The notes under the pieces are model-generated. The model saw only the letters and a program-made list of their open reading frames with translations. It searched no databases and had not been told where the DNA came from. 12,452 nt of DNA from Bacillota bacterium (GTDB lineage Bacteria > Bacillota > Clostridia > Christensenellales > Aristaeellaceae). A program made the position numbers and the translations under genes. The stretch lies in assembly GCA_023392395.1 (NCBI GenBank), contig JAEVZE010000065.1, forward strand, positions 1-12,452. Direction: 5' to 3'. Numbering within the stretch: the stretch's first letter is position 1; the number at the start of each line of letters is the position of its first letter. This document shows, piece by piece, positions 1 to 7,218 of this stretch.

Positions 1-634
1 CGCCGCGTCCATTGACGTATTCGGCCACAGCCCGGGAGCCGTGCACAATCTCGCGGATTTTGGGCCGGACGCTGGGGTTCATGCTGTCGCGGCTGGAGTC
101 GATCACCAGAAGCTGCCGCTCGCCGTCCCTCTCCCGAAAGTCCGCCAACGCCACGATGTGCCCCGCCCTGAGATCGCACAGCGCGCAGCCTCCGGCAGCC
201 ATCGTCTGCCACAGTGCCTCGTGGTCGTTCAGAAGGCCGTCAAAATCGTACCTGAGCCCGAAGGCTGTAAGTCTTCCCGCTTTCTGCATGGCGGCGAGCA
301 GCTCGGGGCGGTCGGTGCCGTCGTCCCCCCGCCCGTCGTTTGCGCAGGCGAAATCCGCCAGCTCCTCCACATCGATCTTCTCGCCGGTCATCCAGTCGAT
401 CAGGTGCGCGGTGGCGAAGATGCCGCAGCCGGAGTTGTGCAGGTTGTCGCCCAGGTCGCCGGGCCTCGCCGTATAGACATAAGGGTGCGTCCATTCGGGG
501 CAGCTCTGGTTCAGAAGGCGCAGGGACTTCCCGTTGTACTCGAACGTGCGCTCTTTTCCGGTGTACTTTAGCGGCCTCAGTTCGTCGTTTTCCAGGAAGA
601 ATACCCTGTCGTCGTAAAGTGTGTTGGTTTTCAT
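1..634 (-). CDS. C39-like papain-fold cysteine peptidase-like protein (3' end outside window)
   Basis: Reading leftward from the ATG at 634, 211 codons stay open to the window edge, so the C-terminus is missing. The start is set by AAGGAG just upstream, in the 10-nt gap after the amidohydrolase stop. The protein resembles the C39-like (peptidase_C39_2) fold: Gln43 in LNQSCP (oxyanion-hole position), Cys70 in NSGCGIFATA, His159 in AGHIVAL and Asp179 in VIDSS occur in the order and context of a C39 catalytic set. I see no signal peptide, no membrane segment and no ABC exporter domain, so it should be cytosolic and not part of a bacteriocin exporter. It is the last visible gene of the peptide-transporter operon, which makes a role in handling imported peptides plausible but unproven. 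It could also be an acyltransferase-type member of the same fold. Family call is moderately sure; substrate is unknown. Confidence 0.7.
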   Translation of the reverse strand, partial: MKTNTLYDDRVFFLENDELRPLKYTGKERTFEYNGKSLRLLNQSCPEWTHPYVYTARPGDLGDNLHNSGCGIFATAHLIDWMTGEKIDVEELADFACANDGRGDDGTDRPELLAAMQKAGRLTAFGLRYDFDGLLNDHEALWQTMAAGGCALCDLRAGHIVALADFRERDGERQLLVIDSSRDSMNPSVRPKIREIVHGSRAVAEYVNGRG

Positions 635-644
635 GGTCTTCTCC

Positions 645-1823
645 TTACATCCCGGTTTCGGTCAGCGCCAGCGCCGTCTGCATCATGAGCCCCGTCAGGA
701 TGCACTTTTCATCCGGCCGAAACAGCGGGCTGTGCAGCGCGGGCGCGGGCAGGTCTTCCCTGGGCGTGCAGCCGATGTGGTAGAACGCGCCGGGATTGCC
801 TTCAACGAAATAGGAAAAGTCCTCGCCGCCCATGCTGGGCCCGTCCTTGAGGAGGACATGATCGCTTCCAAACAGCGCCTGGGCGGTATCCAGCACGAGC
901 TTGGCCTCGCGCGGATGGTTCACCAGCGCGCTGTAACCCTCCAGAATCTTGACCTCCGCACCGCCTCCGAAGGCCCCGGCGACACCCGAGGCGACTTCCC
1001 GGATGCGCTTTTGCAGAAACGCGCGCAGCTCCGGGTCGGCCGTGCGCAGCGTGCCCTTCAGGCGCACTTGTTCGCAGATGACGTTCGGAGCCTTGCCGCC
1101 CTCCAGCATGCCGAAGCTGAGCACGGCGCTCGATAGCGGAGAGACGTTGCGTGAAACCAACGTCTGCAGCGCCGTGATCACGTGGGCGGCACACACGATC
1201 GCATCCACGCTGTTCTCTGGGTATGCCGCGTGGCCGCCGCGGCCCTTGATGTCAATGATGACGTCGTCTGTGGAGGCGTTCAAGGTGCCGTACTTCGTCT
1301 CCACCGTGCCCAGCGGGAGCCGCGATTGCAGGTGCAGCCCATAGCTGGCATCCACGTGCGGGTTTTCCAGCACGCCCGCCTGCACCATGGGTTTTGCGCC
1401 GCCGTCGGTCTCCTCCGCGGGCTGAAACAGAAGCTTCACGCTGCCGTGCAGCCGGTCCTTCATGGAATTCAGGATCTTCGCCGCGCCCAGCTGGATCGCG
1501 ATATGCACGTCGTGCCCGCAGGCGTGCATCCAGCCCTCGTACTGAGAGCGGAACAGGCAGCCCTCCGGCTCAGTCACCGGCAGCGCGTCGATGTCCGCCC
1601 TGAGGGCCACCACGCGGCCCGGGTGCGCACCTTGAATCAGCGCCACGATCCACGTCCGCTGCGTGGTGTAGGGGATTCCCAGCTCTTCCAGCGTCTTTTG
1701 AATGAGCTTCTGGGTCTTGAACTCCTCAAAACCAGGTTCCGGAATGCGGTGCAGCGCGCGCCGCACGTTCACCGCCCAATCAAAGGTGTCCTCCGAGAAC
1801 CTGCGAATCTCTTCCACATTCAT
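645..1823 (-). CDS. M20D family amidohydrolase / N-acyl-amino acid or peptide hydrolase
   Basis: A 392-residue cytosolic metalloamidohydrolase of the M20D group (hippurate hydrolase / N-acyl-L-amino acid amidohydrolase / IAA-conjugate hydrolase relatives), normal length for the group. Visible motifs are LRADIDALP (about 74-82), MHACGHD with Cys102 and His104, PAEE with Glu137/Glu138, GLH at His164, the GRGGHAAYP start of the dimerisation domain, MGGEDFSYF, and ALHSP near His364. Together these supply the expected di-metal ligands and catalytic Glu. A longer reading from 1871 exists, but the ATG at 1823 is preceded by GGAGGT and lies 4 nt after the racemase stop, so I chose it. Known relatives split acyl or aminoacyl groups from amino acids; the exact substrate cannot be read from sequence. 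The context (peptide importer plus racemase) suggests processing of imported peptides or acyl-amino acids. Confidence 0.9.
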   Translation of the reverse strand: MNVEEIRRFSEDTFDWAVNVRRALHRIPEPGFEEFKTQKLIQKTLEELGIPYTTQRTWIVALIQGAHPGRVVALRADIDALPVTEPEGCLFRSQYEGWMHACGHDVHIAIQLGAAKILNSMKDRLHGSVKLLFQPAEETDGGAKPMVQAGVLENPHVDASYGLHLQSRLPLGTVETKYGTLNASTDDVIIDIKGRGGHAAYPENSVDAIVCAAHVITALQTLVSRNVSPLSSAVLSFGMLEGGKAPNVICEQVRLKGTLRTADPELRAFLQKRIREVASGVAGAFGGGAEVKILEGYSALVNHPREAKLVLDTAQALFGSDHVLLKDGPSMGGEDFSYFVEGNPGAFYHIGCTPREDLPAPALHSPLFRPDEKCILTGLMMQTALALTETGM

Positions 1824-1827
1824 GCGC

Positions 1828-2970
1828 TCAATCGACCTCCGCGCGCACGCGCACGGGCTTCCCGCCCTCAAAGTACACGCGCGGCACGCGCTTACCGATC
1901 CGCGCCCACGCCTCGTTCCGGTTCAACTGGCCCATCTTCGCGTATTCGTTTACGGTAATCACCCCGCCGACGAACGTGACCTCGTCGCCCTCCGTAACGC
2001 CGGGGATCTGGGTGACGTCCGCCATCAGCTGATCCATGCAGACCAGGCCGCACACCTTCGCGCGCGCGCCCCGGATCTCGATGTCCTGTCCGTGCATGAG
2101 CCGGGGGAATCCGTCCACATAGCCCGCCGAGACCGTCGCGATCACCGCGTCCGCCTCCAGCGGGTGGTCGTCGTCGTAGCCCACAAGCTCGCCCTTTTTT
2201 ACCCGCCGCACCTGGGAGACCCGGGCCTTGAACCGGGCGACATTGCGGCACAGTTCCGGCTTTTCGTAGAGGTTGGGCGTCACGCCGTACAGCCACGCGC
2301 CGATACGGGCGGCGTCCATGTGGTCTTCCTGGTAGCGTGCCATGCCGATGGAGTCCACCGCGTGGAGCATCGGAATCTCGATCCCGCTCTCTCGCAGCCG
2401 CTCCCGGACCATGCGCAGCTTCGCGGTCTGGACGCGGTCCATCTCCGCCGTATGAATTCCAAGGTGCGTGTAGAGGCCCGCGATGCGCACCCATCCGGTG
2501 CGGTGAATTTCCGAAATGGCCTCCGGCGCGGTCTCCGGGTCCAAACCGAGGCGGTGGAGCCCGGTGTCAATCTTCACGTGCACAACCGCCTGGATGCCCA
2601 GAGCAGCCGCGATCTCGGCGATCACGCGGCCCTGTTTCTCCGAGTACAGCGTGAGCGGCATGCCCGCCTGGGTCAGCCGCGCCGTCTGCCCGGGGCCGAC
2701 AAGGCCCAGCGTCATCACCTTCGCGCCCTCCGGCAGTGTCTTCATCAGCTGCTCCGCCTCGTCTCCGGTGGCGACGGCAAAGAGCGCCGCGCCCTCCGCC
2801 GCCAGGAGCCTGGCGACTTCTACCGCGCCCATCCCGTAGGCGTCCGCCTTCAGGACGGGGATCAGCTTTTTCACATTCCCGACAAGCGCCGCGGCCGAGA
2901 GGTAATTGTCCCGGATCGCGTCCAGGTCCACCTCCAGCCAGCAGCGGGAGGTCGCGTCTTCGTACGTCAT
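1828..2970 (-). CDS. alr: Alanine racemase (PLP-dependent, fold III)
   Basis: A 380-residue protein of usual alanine-racemase length. The PLP lysine is Lys41 in VLKADAYGMGA; the second catalytic base is the Tyr near 284 in SAGYVDGFPR; the CMDQ motif lies near 311 and the C-terminal RVPRVY near 361-366. The reaction is interconversion of L- and D-alanine, in the cytosol as a homodimer. The start ATG at 2970 overlaps the oppF stop as ATGA, indicating translational coupling to the transporter. Alanine racemases usually serve cell-wall synthesis, but insertion between oppF and an amidohydrolase points to a catabolic or salvage role, for example converting D-Ala from imported peptides to L-Ala (inference). 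A racemase with broader amino-acid specificity cannot be excluded. Loop residues such as Met47, where many homologues have His or Leu, give no clear hint of substrate. Confidence 0.92.
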   Translation of the reverse strand: MTYEDATSRCWLEVDLDAIRDNYLSAAALVGNVKKLIPVLKADAYGMGAVEVARLLAAEGAALFAVATGDEAEQLMKTLPEGAKVMTLGLVGPGQTARLTQAGMPLTLYSEKQGRVIAEIAAALGIQAVVHVKIDTGLHRLGLDPETAPEAISEIHRTGWVRIAGLYTHLGIHTAEMDRVQTAKLRMVRERLRESGIEIPMLHAVDSIGMARYQEDHMDAARIGAWLYGVTPNLYEKPELCRNVARFKARVSQVRRVKKGELVGYDDDHPLEADAVIATVSAGYVDGFPRLMHGQDIEIRGARAKVCGLVCMDQLMADVTQIPGVTEGDEVTFVGGVITVNEYAKMGQLNRNEAWARIGKRVPRVYFEGGKPVRVRAEVD

Positions 2971-3947
2971 TGTATTTCTCGCACCCTCAGGCAAGCGACG
3001 AAGTGCTCCCCGCCCGCATCCTTTAGCTTGGGCGACTCCTCGGCGCAGGCGGCGGTGGCATAGGGGCAGCGAGTGCGGAACGCGCAGCCGCTGGGCGGAT
3101 CGATCGGCGCGGGCACATCTCCCTTGAGCACAATCCGGCGGGATTTCGCCGCCGCGTCCGGGTCCGCGATCGGCACGGCCGACATCAGCGCCTTCGTGTA
3201 GGGGTGCAGCATGTGGGAATACAGTTCGCCCACGGTCGCCATTTCCACAATATGCCCAAGATACATGACCGCCACCCGGTGGGAAATATGGCGCACCATG
3301 GACAGGTCGTGGGAGACGAACAGGTACGTCACGTTCAGCTTTTCTTGGAGCCCCTCCAGCATGTTGATGACCTGCGCCTGGATGGACACGTCCAGCGCGG
3401 AAATCGGCTCGTCGCACACGATGAAGTCCGGGCGGCTGGCCAGCGCCCGCGCGATGCCGATGCGCTGCCGCTGCCCGCCGGAAAACTCGTGCGGGTATCG
3501 GTTCAGGTGGTCCTCCTTCAGGCCGACCTGCTCGATCAGGCTGCGCACGCGCTCGGTGATCTCGCCCTGCGCCACGCCCTGGTACCTCAGCGGCTCCGCG
3601 ATGATGCTGGAGACGGTCATGCGCGGGTTCAGCGAGGCGTATGGGTCCTGAAAGATCATCTGCATGCGGTTTCGGTAGGGCAGCACTTCGGCTTCAGAAA
3701 GTTTGGCGATGTCGGTTCCGCCGAACAGGATCTGCCCGCCGGTGGGCTCGTACAGCCTGACCAGCGTACGCCCGACGGTCGTCTTGCCGCAGCCGGATTC
3801 GCCCACCAGCCCGAAGGTTTCGCCGGGGTAGAGGCTGAAGCTGACGTCGTCCACCGCCTTCAGGAGCTTGCGCTTGCCGAACACGGTGTTGCCCACGGGA
3901 AAGTACATCTTGAGGTTTTTGGCCTCAAGGAGCGGCTGTTTCGCCAT
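2967..3947 (-). CDS. oppF: Oligopeptide ABC transporter ATP-binding protein (OppF/DppF type)
   Basis: A 326-residue ATPase energising peptide import. Walker A is GESGCGKTT near 49-57, the Q-loop is in MIFQDPYASLNP, the signature is FSGGQRQR, Walker B is FIVCDEP, and the H-loop is VSHD. The segment HPYTKALMSAVP starts the C-terminal oligopeptide-transporter domain. That domain carries four cysteines at about 288, 294, 301 and 319 (C-x5-C-x6-C-x17-C). The F-type assignment rests on the ASLNPRMTV region and on being the second of two paired ATPases. The ATG at 3947 lies two nt after the oppD stop, with AGGTG upstream; the longer upstream reading runs through oppD in another frame and is not real. 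The stop overlaps the alr start. It should pair with OppD beneath OppB/OppC. Family certain; peptide length preference unknown. Confidence 0.95.
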   Translation of the reverse strand: MAKQPLLEAKNLKMYFPVGNTVFGKRKLLKAVDDVSFSLYPGETFGLVGESGCGKTTVGRTLVRLYEPTGGQILFGGTDIAKLSEAEVLPYRNRMQMIFQDPYASLNPRMTVSSIIAEPLRYQGVAQGEITERVRSLIEQVGLKEDHLNRYPHEFSGGQRQRIGIARALASRPDFIVCDEPISALDVSIQAQVINMLEGLQEKLNVTYLFVSHDLSMVRHISHRVAVMYLGHIVEMATVGELYSHMLHPYTKALMSAVPIADPDAAAKSRRIVLKGDVPAPIDPPSGCAFRTRCPYATAACAEESPKLKDAGGEHFVACLRVREIQ

Positions 3948-3949
3948 GG

Positions 3950-4945
3950 TCACACCTGCCTTTCGATCTTCGGCGCCTTGGGGTGCATCAGATGGCACGC
4001 CACGGCGTGCGTATCGCTCAAAACCGTGTCCGGCGCAAGGTACGCCCGGCAGACCGGCATCGCGTATGGGCAGCGGGGCGCGAACGGGCATCCCTTGGGC
4101 GGACGGAGCATGTCCGGCGGCGTGCCGTTGATGGGGATCAGCTTTTCGCCTTTTTTCTGGTTGATCTTGGGGATCGAGTGCAGAAGGCCCCAGGTATAGG
4201 GGTGTTTGGGCTCGTAGAAGATCTCCTTCGCGGTGCCCTGCTCGCAGACCAGGCCGCCGTACATGACCAGGATGCGCTTGCACATGCTGGCGATGACGCC
4301 CAGATCGTGGGTGATCATGATGATGGAGGTGCTGGTGTTCTTCTTGAGCTGGTCCAAAAGCTCCAGCACCTGCGCCTGGATGGTCACGTCCAGCGCGGTG
4401 GTCGGCTCGTCCGCGATGACCAGCTTGGGCTGGCAGGCGACTGCCATGGCGATCATCACCCGCTGCCGCATGCCGCCGGAGAACTCGTGGGGGTACTGTT
4501 TCAGCCGCTGTTCGGGGTTGGGAATGTCCACCCGCTTGAGAAGGTCCAGCGCCGTCTGGCGGGCCTCGGCCTTACTCATCTTCCGGTGGATGCGCAGCGG
4601 TTCGGTCAGCTGGTTTTCCACCGTGTACAGTGGGTTCAGGCTGGTCATCGGGTCCTGAAAGATCATGCCGATGTCGCCGCCGCGGATTTTCCGGAATTCC
4701 GAGGCGTCCAGCTTCTGCATGTCGATGCCGTTGAATTGGATGAGGTCGGCGGTCACCTCGGCGTATTGGGGCAGAAGGCCCATCACCGAGAGCATGGTGA
4801 CACTCTTGCCGGAGCCGGACTCGCCCACCACGCCCAGCGACTCGCCGTAGTCCAGGTGGAACGAAACATTGCGCACGGCCTGAACGCAGCCGACGCTGAT
4901 GTGGAAATTTGTGGTGAGGTTTTTCACTTCGAGAAGCCTGCTCAT
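3950..4945 (-). CDS. oppD: Oligopeptide ABC transporter ATP-binding protein (OppD/DppD type)
   Basis: A 331-residue ATPase, the first of the two in the operon. Walker A is GESGSGKSV (41-49), the Q-loop is in MIFQDPMTSLNP, the signature is FSGGMRQR, Walker B is LVIADEPTTALD, and the H-loop is ITHDL. The SGGMRQR form and MTSLNPLYT are typical of OppD/DppD. The C-terminal oligopeptide domain begins at HPYTWGLLHSIP and carries cysteines at about 286, 292, 299 and 317, with the same C-x5-C-x6-C-x17-C spacing as OppF. The ATG at 4945 sits 13 nt after the oppC stop behind GGGAGG. It acts on the inner face of the membrane as a heterodimer with OppF. Whether the system is annotated Opp or Dpp cannot be decided from the ATPases alone. 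Confidence 0.95.
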   Translation of the reverse strand: MSRLLEVKNLTTNFHISVGCVQAVRNVSFHLDYGESLGVVGESGSGKSVTMLSVMGLLPQYAEVTADLIQFNGIDMQKLDASEFRKIRGGDIGMIFQDPMTSLNPLYTVENQLTEPLRIHRKMSKAEARQTALDLLKRVDIPNPEQRLKQYPHEFSGGMRQRVMIAMAVACQPKLVIADEPTTALDVTIQAQVLELLDQLKKNTSTSIIMITHDLGVIASMCKRILVMYGGLVCEQGTAKEIFYEPKHPYTWGLLHSIPKINQKKGEKLIPINGTPPDMLRPPKGCPFAPRCPYAMPVCRAYLAPDTVLSDTHAVACHLMHPKAPKIERQV

Positions 4946-4958
4946 CAGACGCCTCCCC

Positions 4959-5951
4959 CTATTTCTTCAGGCGCGGGTCGAGCGCATCGCGCAGGCCGTC
5001 GCCGATAAAATTGAACGAGAACATCGTGATGCAGACCGCCATGACCGGGAAGATCATCTGGTAGGGATAGGTTAACAGCGTTGAGCGCGCGTCGTTGGCC
5101 AGCGTACCCCAGCTGGCCATCGGCGCCTGGATGCCGATGCCCAGGAACGAGAGGAAGGCTTCGTTGAAGATCGCGCCGGGGATCAGAAACGCGGTGGACA
5201 CGATGATGGGGCCCATGGCGTTGGGGATCAGGTGGGTGATCAGGATGTCCCACAGTTTCGCGCCGGAGAGCCGCGCCGCCAGCACGTATTCGGAGTGCTT
5301 TAAGTACATGACCTCGCTGCGCACCACGCGGGCGGTGCCGATCCAGGAGGTGAAGCACAGCGCGATGATCACGGACACCACGCTGGAACCCAGCACCAGC
5401 ATGATCAGCACGATGTACAGCATACTGGGCAGGCTGATCAGGATGTCCACGATGCGCATCATGACCATGTCGGTCTTTCCGCCCAAATACCCCGAAATGC
5501 CGCCGTACAACACGCCGATCACGAAATTGATGGCGGCGGCGACGATGCCGATGGTAATGGAGATCCGGGCGCCGTACATGATGCGGATGAACAGGTCCCG
5601 CCCCATCTGGTCGGTGCCGCACAGGTGCTGCCAGCTGGGGAATGCGTTCATATTGGTCAGGTCCATGCCCGAATAACTGTACTTGGAAAACATTGGGACG
5701 AAGATACAGGCGATGCCCATCGCGACAATCACGATCAGCCCGAAGATCGCCAGCGGGTCCCTTCGGAAGCGCTGCCATACGTCGTGCCAGTAGGTCGTCG
5801 AGGGGCGCACGACCGCCTCGGCGTCGCCGACGTTCAATACGCCCGCGTCAAACATGGCGTCGTCCAGCGCGGCATAGCCTTGCGGGGAAATGGTTTTCGA
5901 AAGCGCCGCTTCCGGTATCGGTTCGAAAACAAGCTTTCCCTTTTTGCTCAT
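4959..5951 (-). CDS. oppC: Oligopeptide ABC transporter permease (OppC/DppC type)
   Basis: A 330-residue inner-membrane permease. The first 65 or so residues are hydrophilic; the STTYWHDVWQRFRRDPLA stretch before the first membrane helix (about 66-88) is the usual OppC N-terminal segment. CGTDQMGRD is a hallmark of OppC/DppC. Later helices include regions around IVAAAINFVIGVLYG, MLYIVLIMLVLGSSV and AFLIPGAIFNEAFLSFLGIG, and the EAA loop that docks on the ATPase is EYVLAARLSGAKLWDILITH. An upstream ATG at 5966 is possible, but GGAGG lies eight nt before the ATG at 5951, so I prefer 5951. It ends LDPRLKK, as family members do. The 220-nt spacer separating it from oppB is unusual for this operon type. 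Confidence 0.94.
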   Translation of the reverse strand: MSKKGKLVFEPIPEAALSKTISPQGYAALDDAMFDAGVLNVGDAEAVVRPSTTYWHDVWQRFRRDPLAIFGLIVIVAMGIACIFVPMFSKYSYSGMDLTNMNAFPSWQHLCGTDQMGRDLFIRIMYGARISITIGIVAAAINFVIGVLYGGISGYLGGKTDMVMMRIVDILISLPSMLYIVLIMLVLGSSVVSVIIALCFTSWIGTARVVRSEVMYLKHSEYVLAARLSGAKLWDILITHLIPNAMGPIIVSTAFLIPGAIFNEAFLSFLGIGIQAPMASWGTLANDARSTLLTYPYQMIFPVMAVCITMFSFNFIGDGLRDALDPRLKK

Positions 5952-6005
5952 GAGTACTGCCTCCAAGAAATTTAAACTGTTGACAATCCTATCGTACTTT
6001 CAAAC

Positions 6006-6034
6006 CGTTCCCGGCGACCAGCGCGCCGGGAACG
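6006..6034. repeat. Inverted repeat 1 in the oppB-oppC spacer (11-bp stem)
   Basis: CGTTCCCGGCG (6006-6016) is perfectly complementary to CGCCGGGAACG (6024-6034) across a 7-nt loop. This GC-rich stem would form in the opp mRNA about 55 nt before the oppC start. On the minus strand it is followed by GTTTGAAAG, which is not a proper U-tract, so I do not call it an intrinsic terminator. mRNA stabilisation or processing is a possible role (inference). Confidence 0.75.
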
Positions 6035-6035
6035 T

Positions 6036-6071
6036 GTTTCCATAACCAATGCGCACATCTGGTTTGGAAAC
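6036..6071. repeat. Inverted repeat 2 in the oppB-oppC spacer
   Basis: GTTTCC (6036-6041) pairs with GGAAAC (6066-6071), and AACCA (6044-6048) pairs with TGGTT (6060-6064), giving an interrupted 11-bp stem with a small internal loop and an 11-nt apical loop. It lies one base from inverted repeat 1, so the two could form tandem hairpins in the transcript. Confidence 0.55.
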
Positions 6072-6096
6072 AATTCCTTTTGCCAGTGGGCGCCCG

Positions 6097-6114
6097 GAAA
6101 TTCCGCAGAATTTC
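6097..6114. repeat. Inverted repeat 3 in the oppB-oppC spacer (GAAATTC palindrome)
   Basis: GAAATTC (6097-6103) and GAATTTC (6108-6114) are perfect reverse complements around a 4-nt centre. The AT-rich, short-centred, two-fold symmetric form would suit a dimeric repressor operator as well as a small RNA hairpin. I do not recognise it as a known box; it does not fit the CodY consensus. Confidence 0.5.
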
Positions 6115-6140
6115 AGGTTCGCGCAGTTTTTCTTCCTTCG

Positions 6141-6168
6141 CGTTGAAAAACCCTCGGGGGGGTTCAAC
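6141..6168 (-). repeat. Stem-loop directly after the oppB stop
   Basis: CGTTGAA and TTCAACG form a 7-bp outer stem, with CCC/GGG pairing further in. On the minus strand the structure begins three nt after the oppB stop codon. Downstream sequence (CGAAGGAAGAAAAACTG) is A-rich and not a U-run, so full termination is doubtful. It could protect the 3' end of an oppB-only mRNA or reduce read-through into oppC (inference). Confidence 0.5.
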
Positions 6169-6171
6169 GCC

Positions 6172-7101
6172 CTACTTGCTGGCCAGCTTCACCCGGGGAT
6201 CAATTATGGCCTGCACAATGTCCACCACCAGGTTGCAGGCCACGACGAACACGCCGAAGAAGATGGTAATGCCCATGATCATCGTGTAGTCGCGGTCCGA
6301 AATCGACTGGACGAAGTACCGCCCGATGCCGGAAATGGAGAACAGGCGCTCCACGATGAACGAGCCCGTCAGCAGCCCCGCGACCAGCGGCCCCAAATAG
6401 GTAACGACCGGCATGATCGCGTTTTTCAGCGCGTGCTTGACCACGACCCAGAACTCCGATACGCCCTTGGCGCGGGCGGTGCGCACATAATCCTGCTCCA
6501 TGGCCTCCAGCATAGAGGAGCGCGTCTGCCGCGCGATGTAGGCGATGGGATTGAACGCCAAACACGCCACCGGCAGGATGTAGCCCTTCCAGCTGTTCAG
6601 GCCGAAGTTCGGAAGCACCGGGAATACGCCGCACAGAAGGTACATAAGTAGTACAGAAATGACGAAGACCGGCGCGGAAATGCCCACCGTTGCAAACACC
6701 ATGCAGAACCAGTCCATAAATCGCCCGCGGTTGAGCGCCGCGGCGATGCCCAGCGGGATGCCGATCAAAAGCGATACAAGCACCGCGATGCCGCCGACCT
6801 GAGCCGAGGTTGGGAAATGATCGAAGATAATCTCGTTGGCGGTGGTGTCCAGCTTTTTGAAGGAAGCGCCGAAGTCAAATTTCAAAAGGCCCTTCCAATA
6901 GGTAAAATACTGCTCCCACACGGGTCGGTCCAGACCGTACTTCTCCTTGAGCCTTTGAAGGCCTTCGGCGGTCAGTTTCTTCTGTTCTTCCTGGCTGAAG
7001 GGGCTGCCCGGCATCGCGTGCATTAAAAAAAACGCGATCGTGATCAGAACCACGATGGTCAAGATTCCCGCGAGCAGGCGCTTGAGGATGTACTTCGCCA
7101 T
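6172..7101 (-). CDS. oppB: Oligopeptide ABC transporter permease (OppB/DppB type)
   Basis: A 309-residue inner-membrane permease, usual length for OppB/DppB. The N-terminus MAKYILKRLLAGILTIVVL leads into the first helix (about 9-29), followed by MHAMPGSPF, the family hallmark after helix 1, and the external segment KYGLDRPVWEQYFTYW. Later helices include VGGIAVLVSLLIGIPLGIAAAL and FMDWFCMVFATVGISAPVFV. The EAA loop is YVRTARAKGVSEFWVVVKHALKNA, followed by GLLTGSFIVERLFSISGIG. It ends IIDPRVKLASK. The ATG at 7101 is preceded by GGGGGGA. It is the first gene of the minus-strand operon, about 70 nt downstream of a promoter-like pair at 7176-7204, and divergent from the binding-protein gene. It forms the translocation pore with OppC. 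Confidence 0.95.
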   Translation of the reverse strand: MAKYILKRLLAGILTIVVLITIAFFLMHAMPGSPFSQEEQKKLTAEGLQRLKEKYGLDRPVWEQYFTYWKGLLKFDFGASFKKLDTTANEIIFDHFPTSAQVGGIAVLVSLLIGIPLGIAAALNRGRFMDWFCMVFATVGISAPVFVISVLLMYLLCGVFPVLPNFGLNSWKGYILPVACLAFNPIAYIARQTRSSMLEAMEQDYVRTARAKGVSEFWVVVKHALKNAIMPVVTYLGPLVAGLLTGSFIVERLFSISGIGRYFVQSISDRDYTMIMGITIFFGVFVVACNLVVDIVQAIIDPRVKLASK

Positions 7102-7175
7102 GAAATCCCCCCGCTTCGCCGCGCGTAGCGCAATGGGAACGCGCGCGAATTGATTGATGCATATTTATGTGTTAC

Positions 7176-7204
7176 ATTTTAAACCATCGGGTAAAAAAAT
7201 GCAA
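7176..7204 (-). promoter_or_regulatory. Candidate sigma-A promoter for the oppB operon
   Basis: On the minus strand, TTGCAT (7204-7199) lies exactly 17 nt before TAAAAT (7181-7176). The -10 matches five of six consensus positions; the -35 matches only TTG. Transcription would begin near 7168, about 65 nt before the oppB start. An ATGT-GTT-ACAT symmetric motif at 7167-7177 overlaps the -10 and could be a repressor site. Read by eye, not scored. Confidence 0.5.
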
Positions 7205-7218
7205 AGGCTAAGACCGAG

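Noticed and set aside
1702..3063. 453-codon plus-strand open frame over alr and the amidohydrolase start
   Set aside because: Low-complexity, Arg/His/Ala-rich translation opposite two genes with convincing motifs; a composition artefact.
2971..3417. 149-codon N-terminal extension of alr
   Set aside because: It runs through oppF in another frame. The ATG at 2970 gives the normal racemase N-terminus and overlaps the oppF stop.
3983..5008. 341-codon plus-strand open frame over oppD
   Set aside because: Antisense to an ATPase with all Walker and signature motifs; no family resemblance of its own.
4945..5778. 277-codon minus-strand open frame inside oppC
   Set aside because: Same strand but other frame than oppC; His/Arg/Asp-rich translation without membrane helices. 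The oppC frame is clearly the real one.
5966..6005. Internal promoter for oppC (TTGAAA on the minus strand near 6004)
   Set aside because: No acceptable -10 element occurs at 16-18 nt; the best AT-rich match is at about 21 nt spacing.
6006..6034. Rho-independent terminator within the opp operon
   Set aside because: The stem is strong, but neither strand has a run of T after it.
6006..6168. CRISPR-like or REP array in the oppB-oppC spacer
   Set aside because: The four inverted repeats differ in sequence and spacing; there is no repeated unit or spacer regularity.
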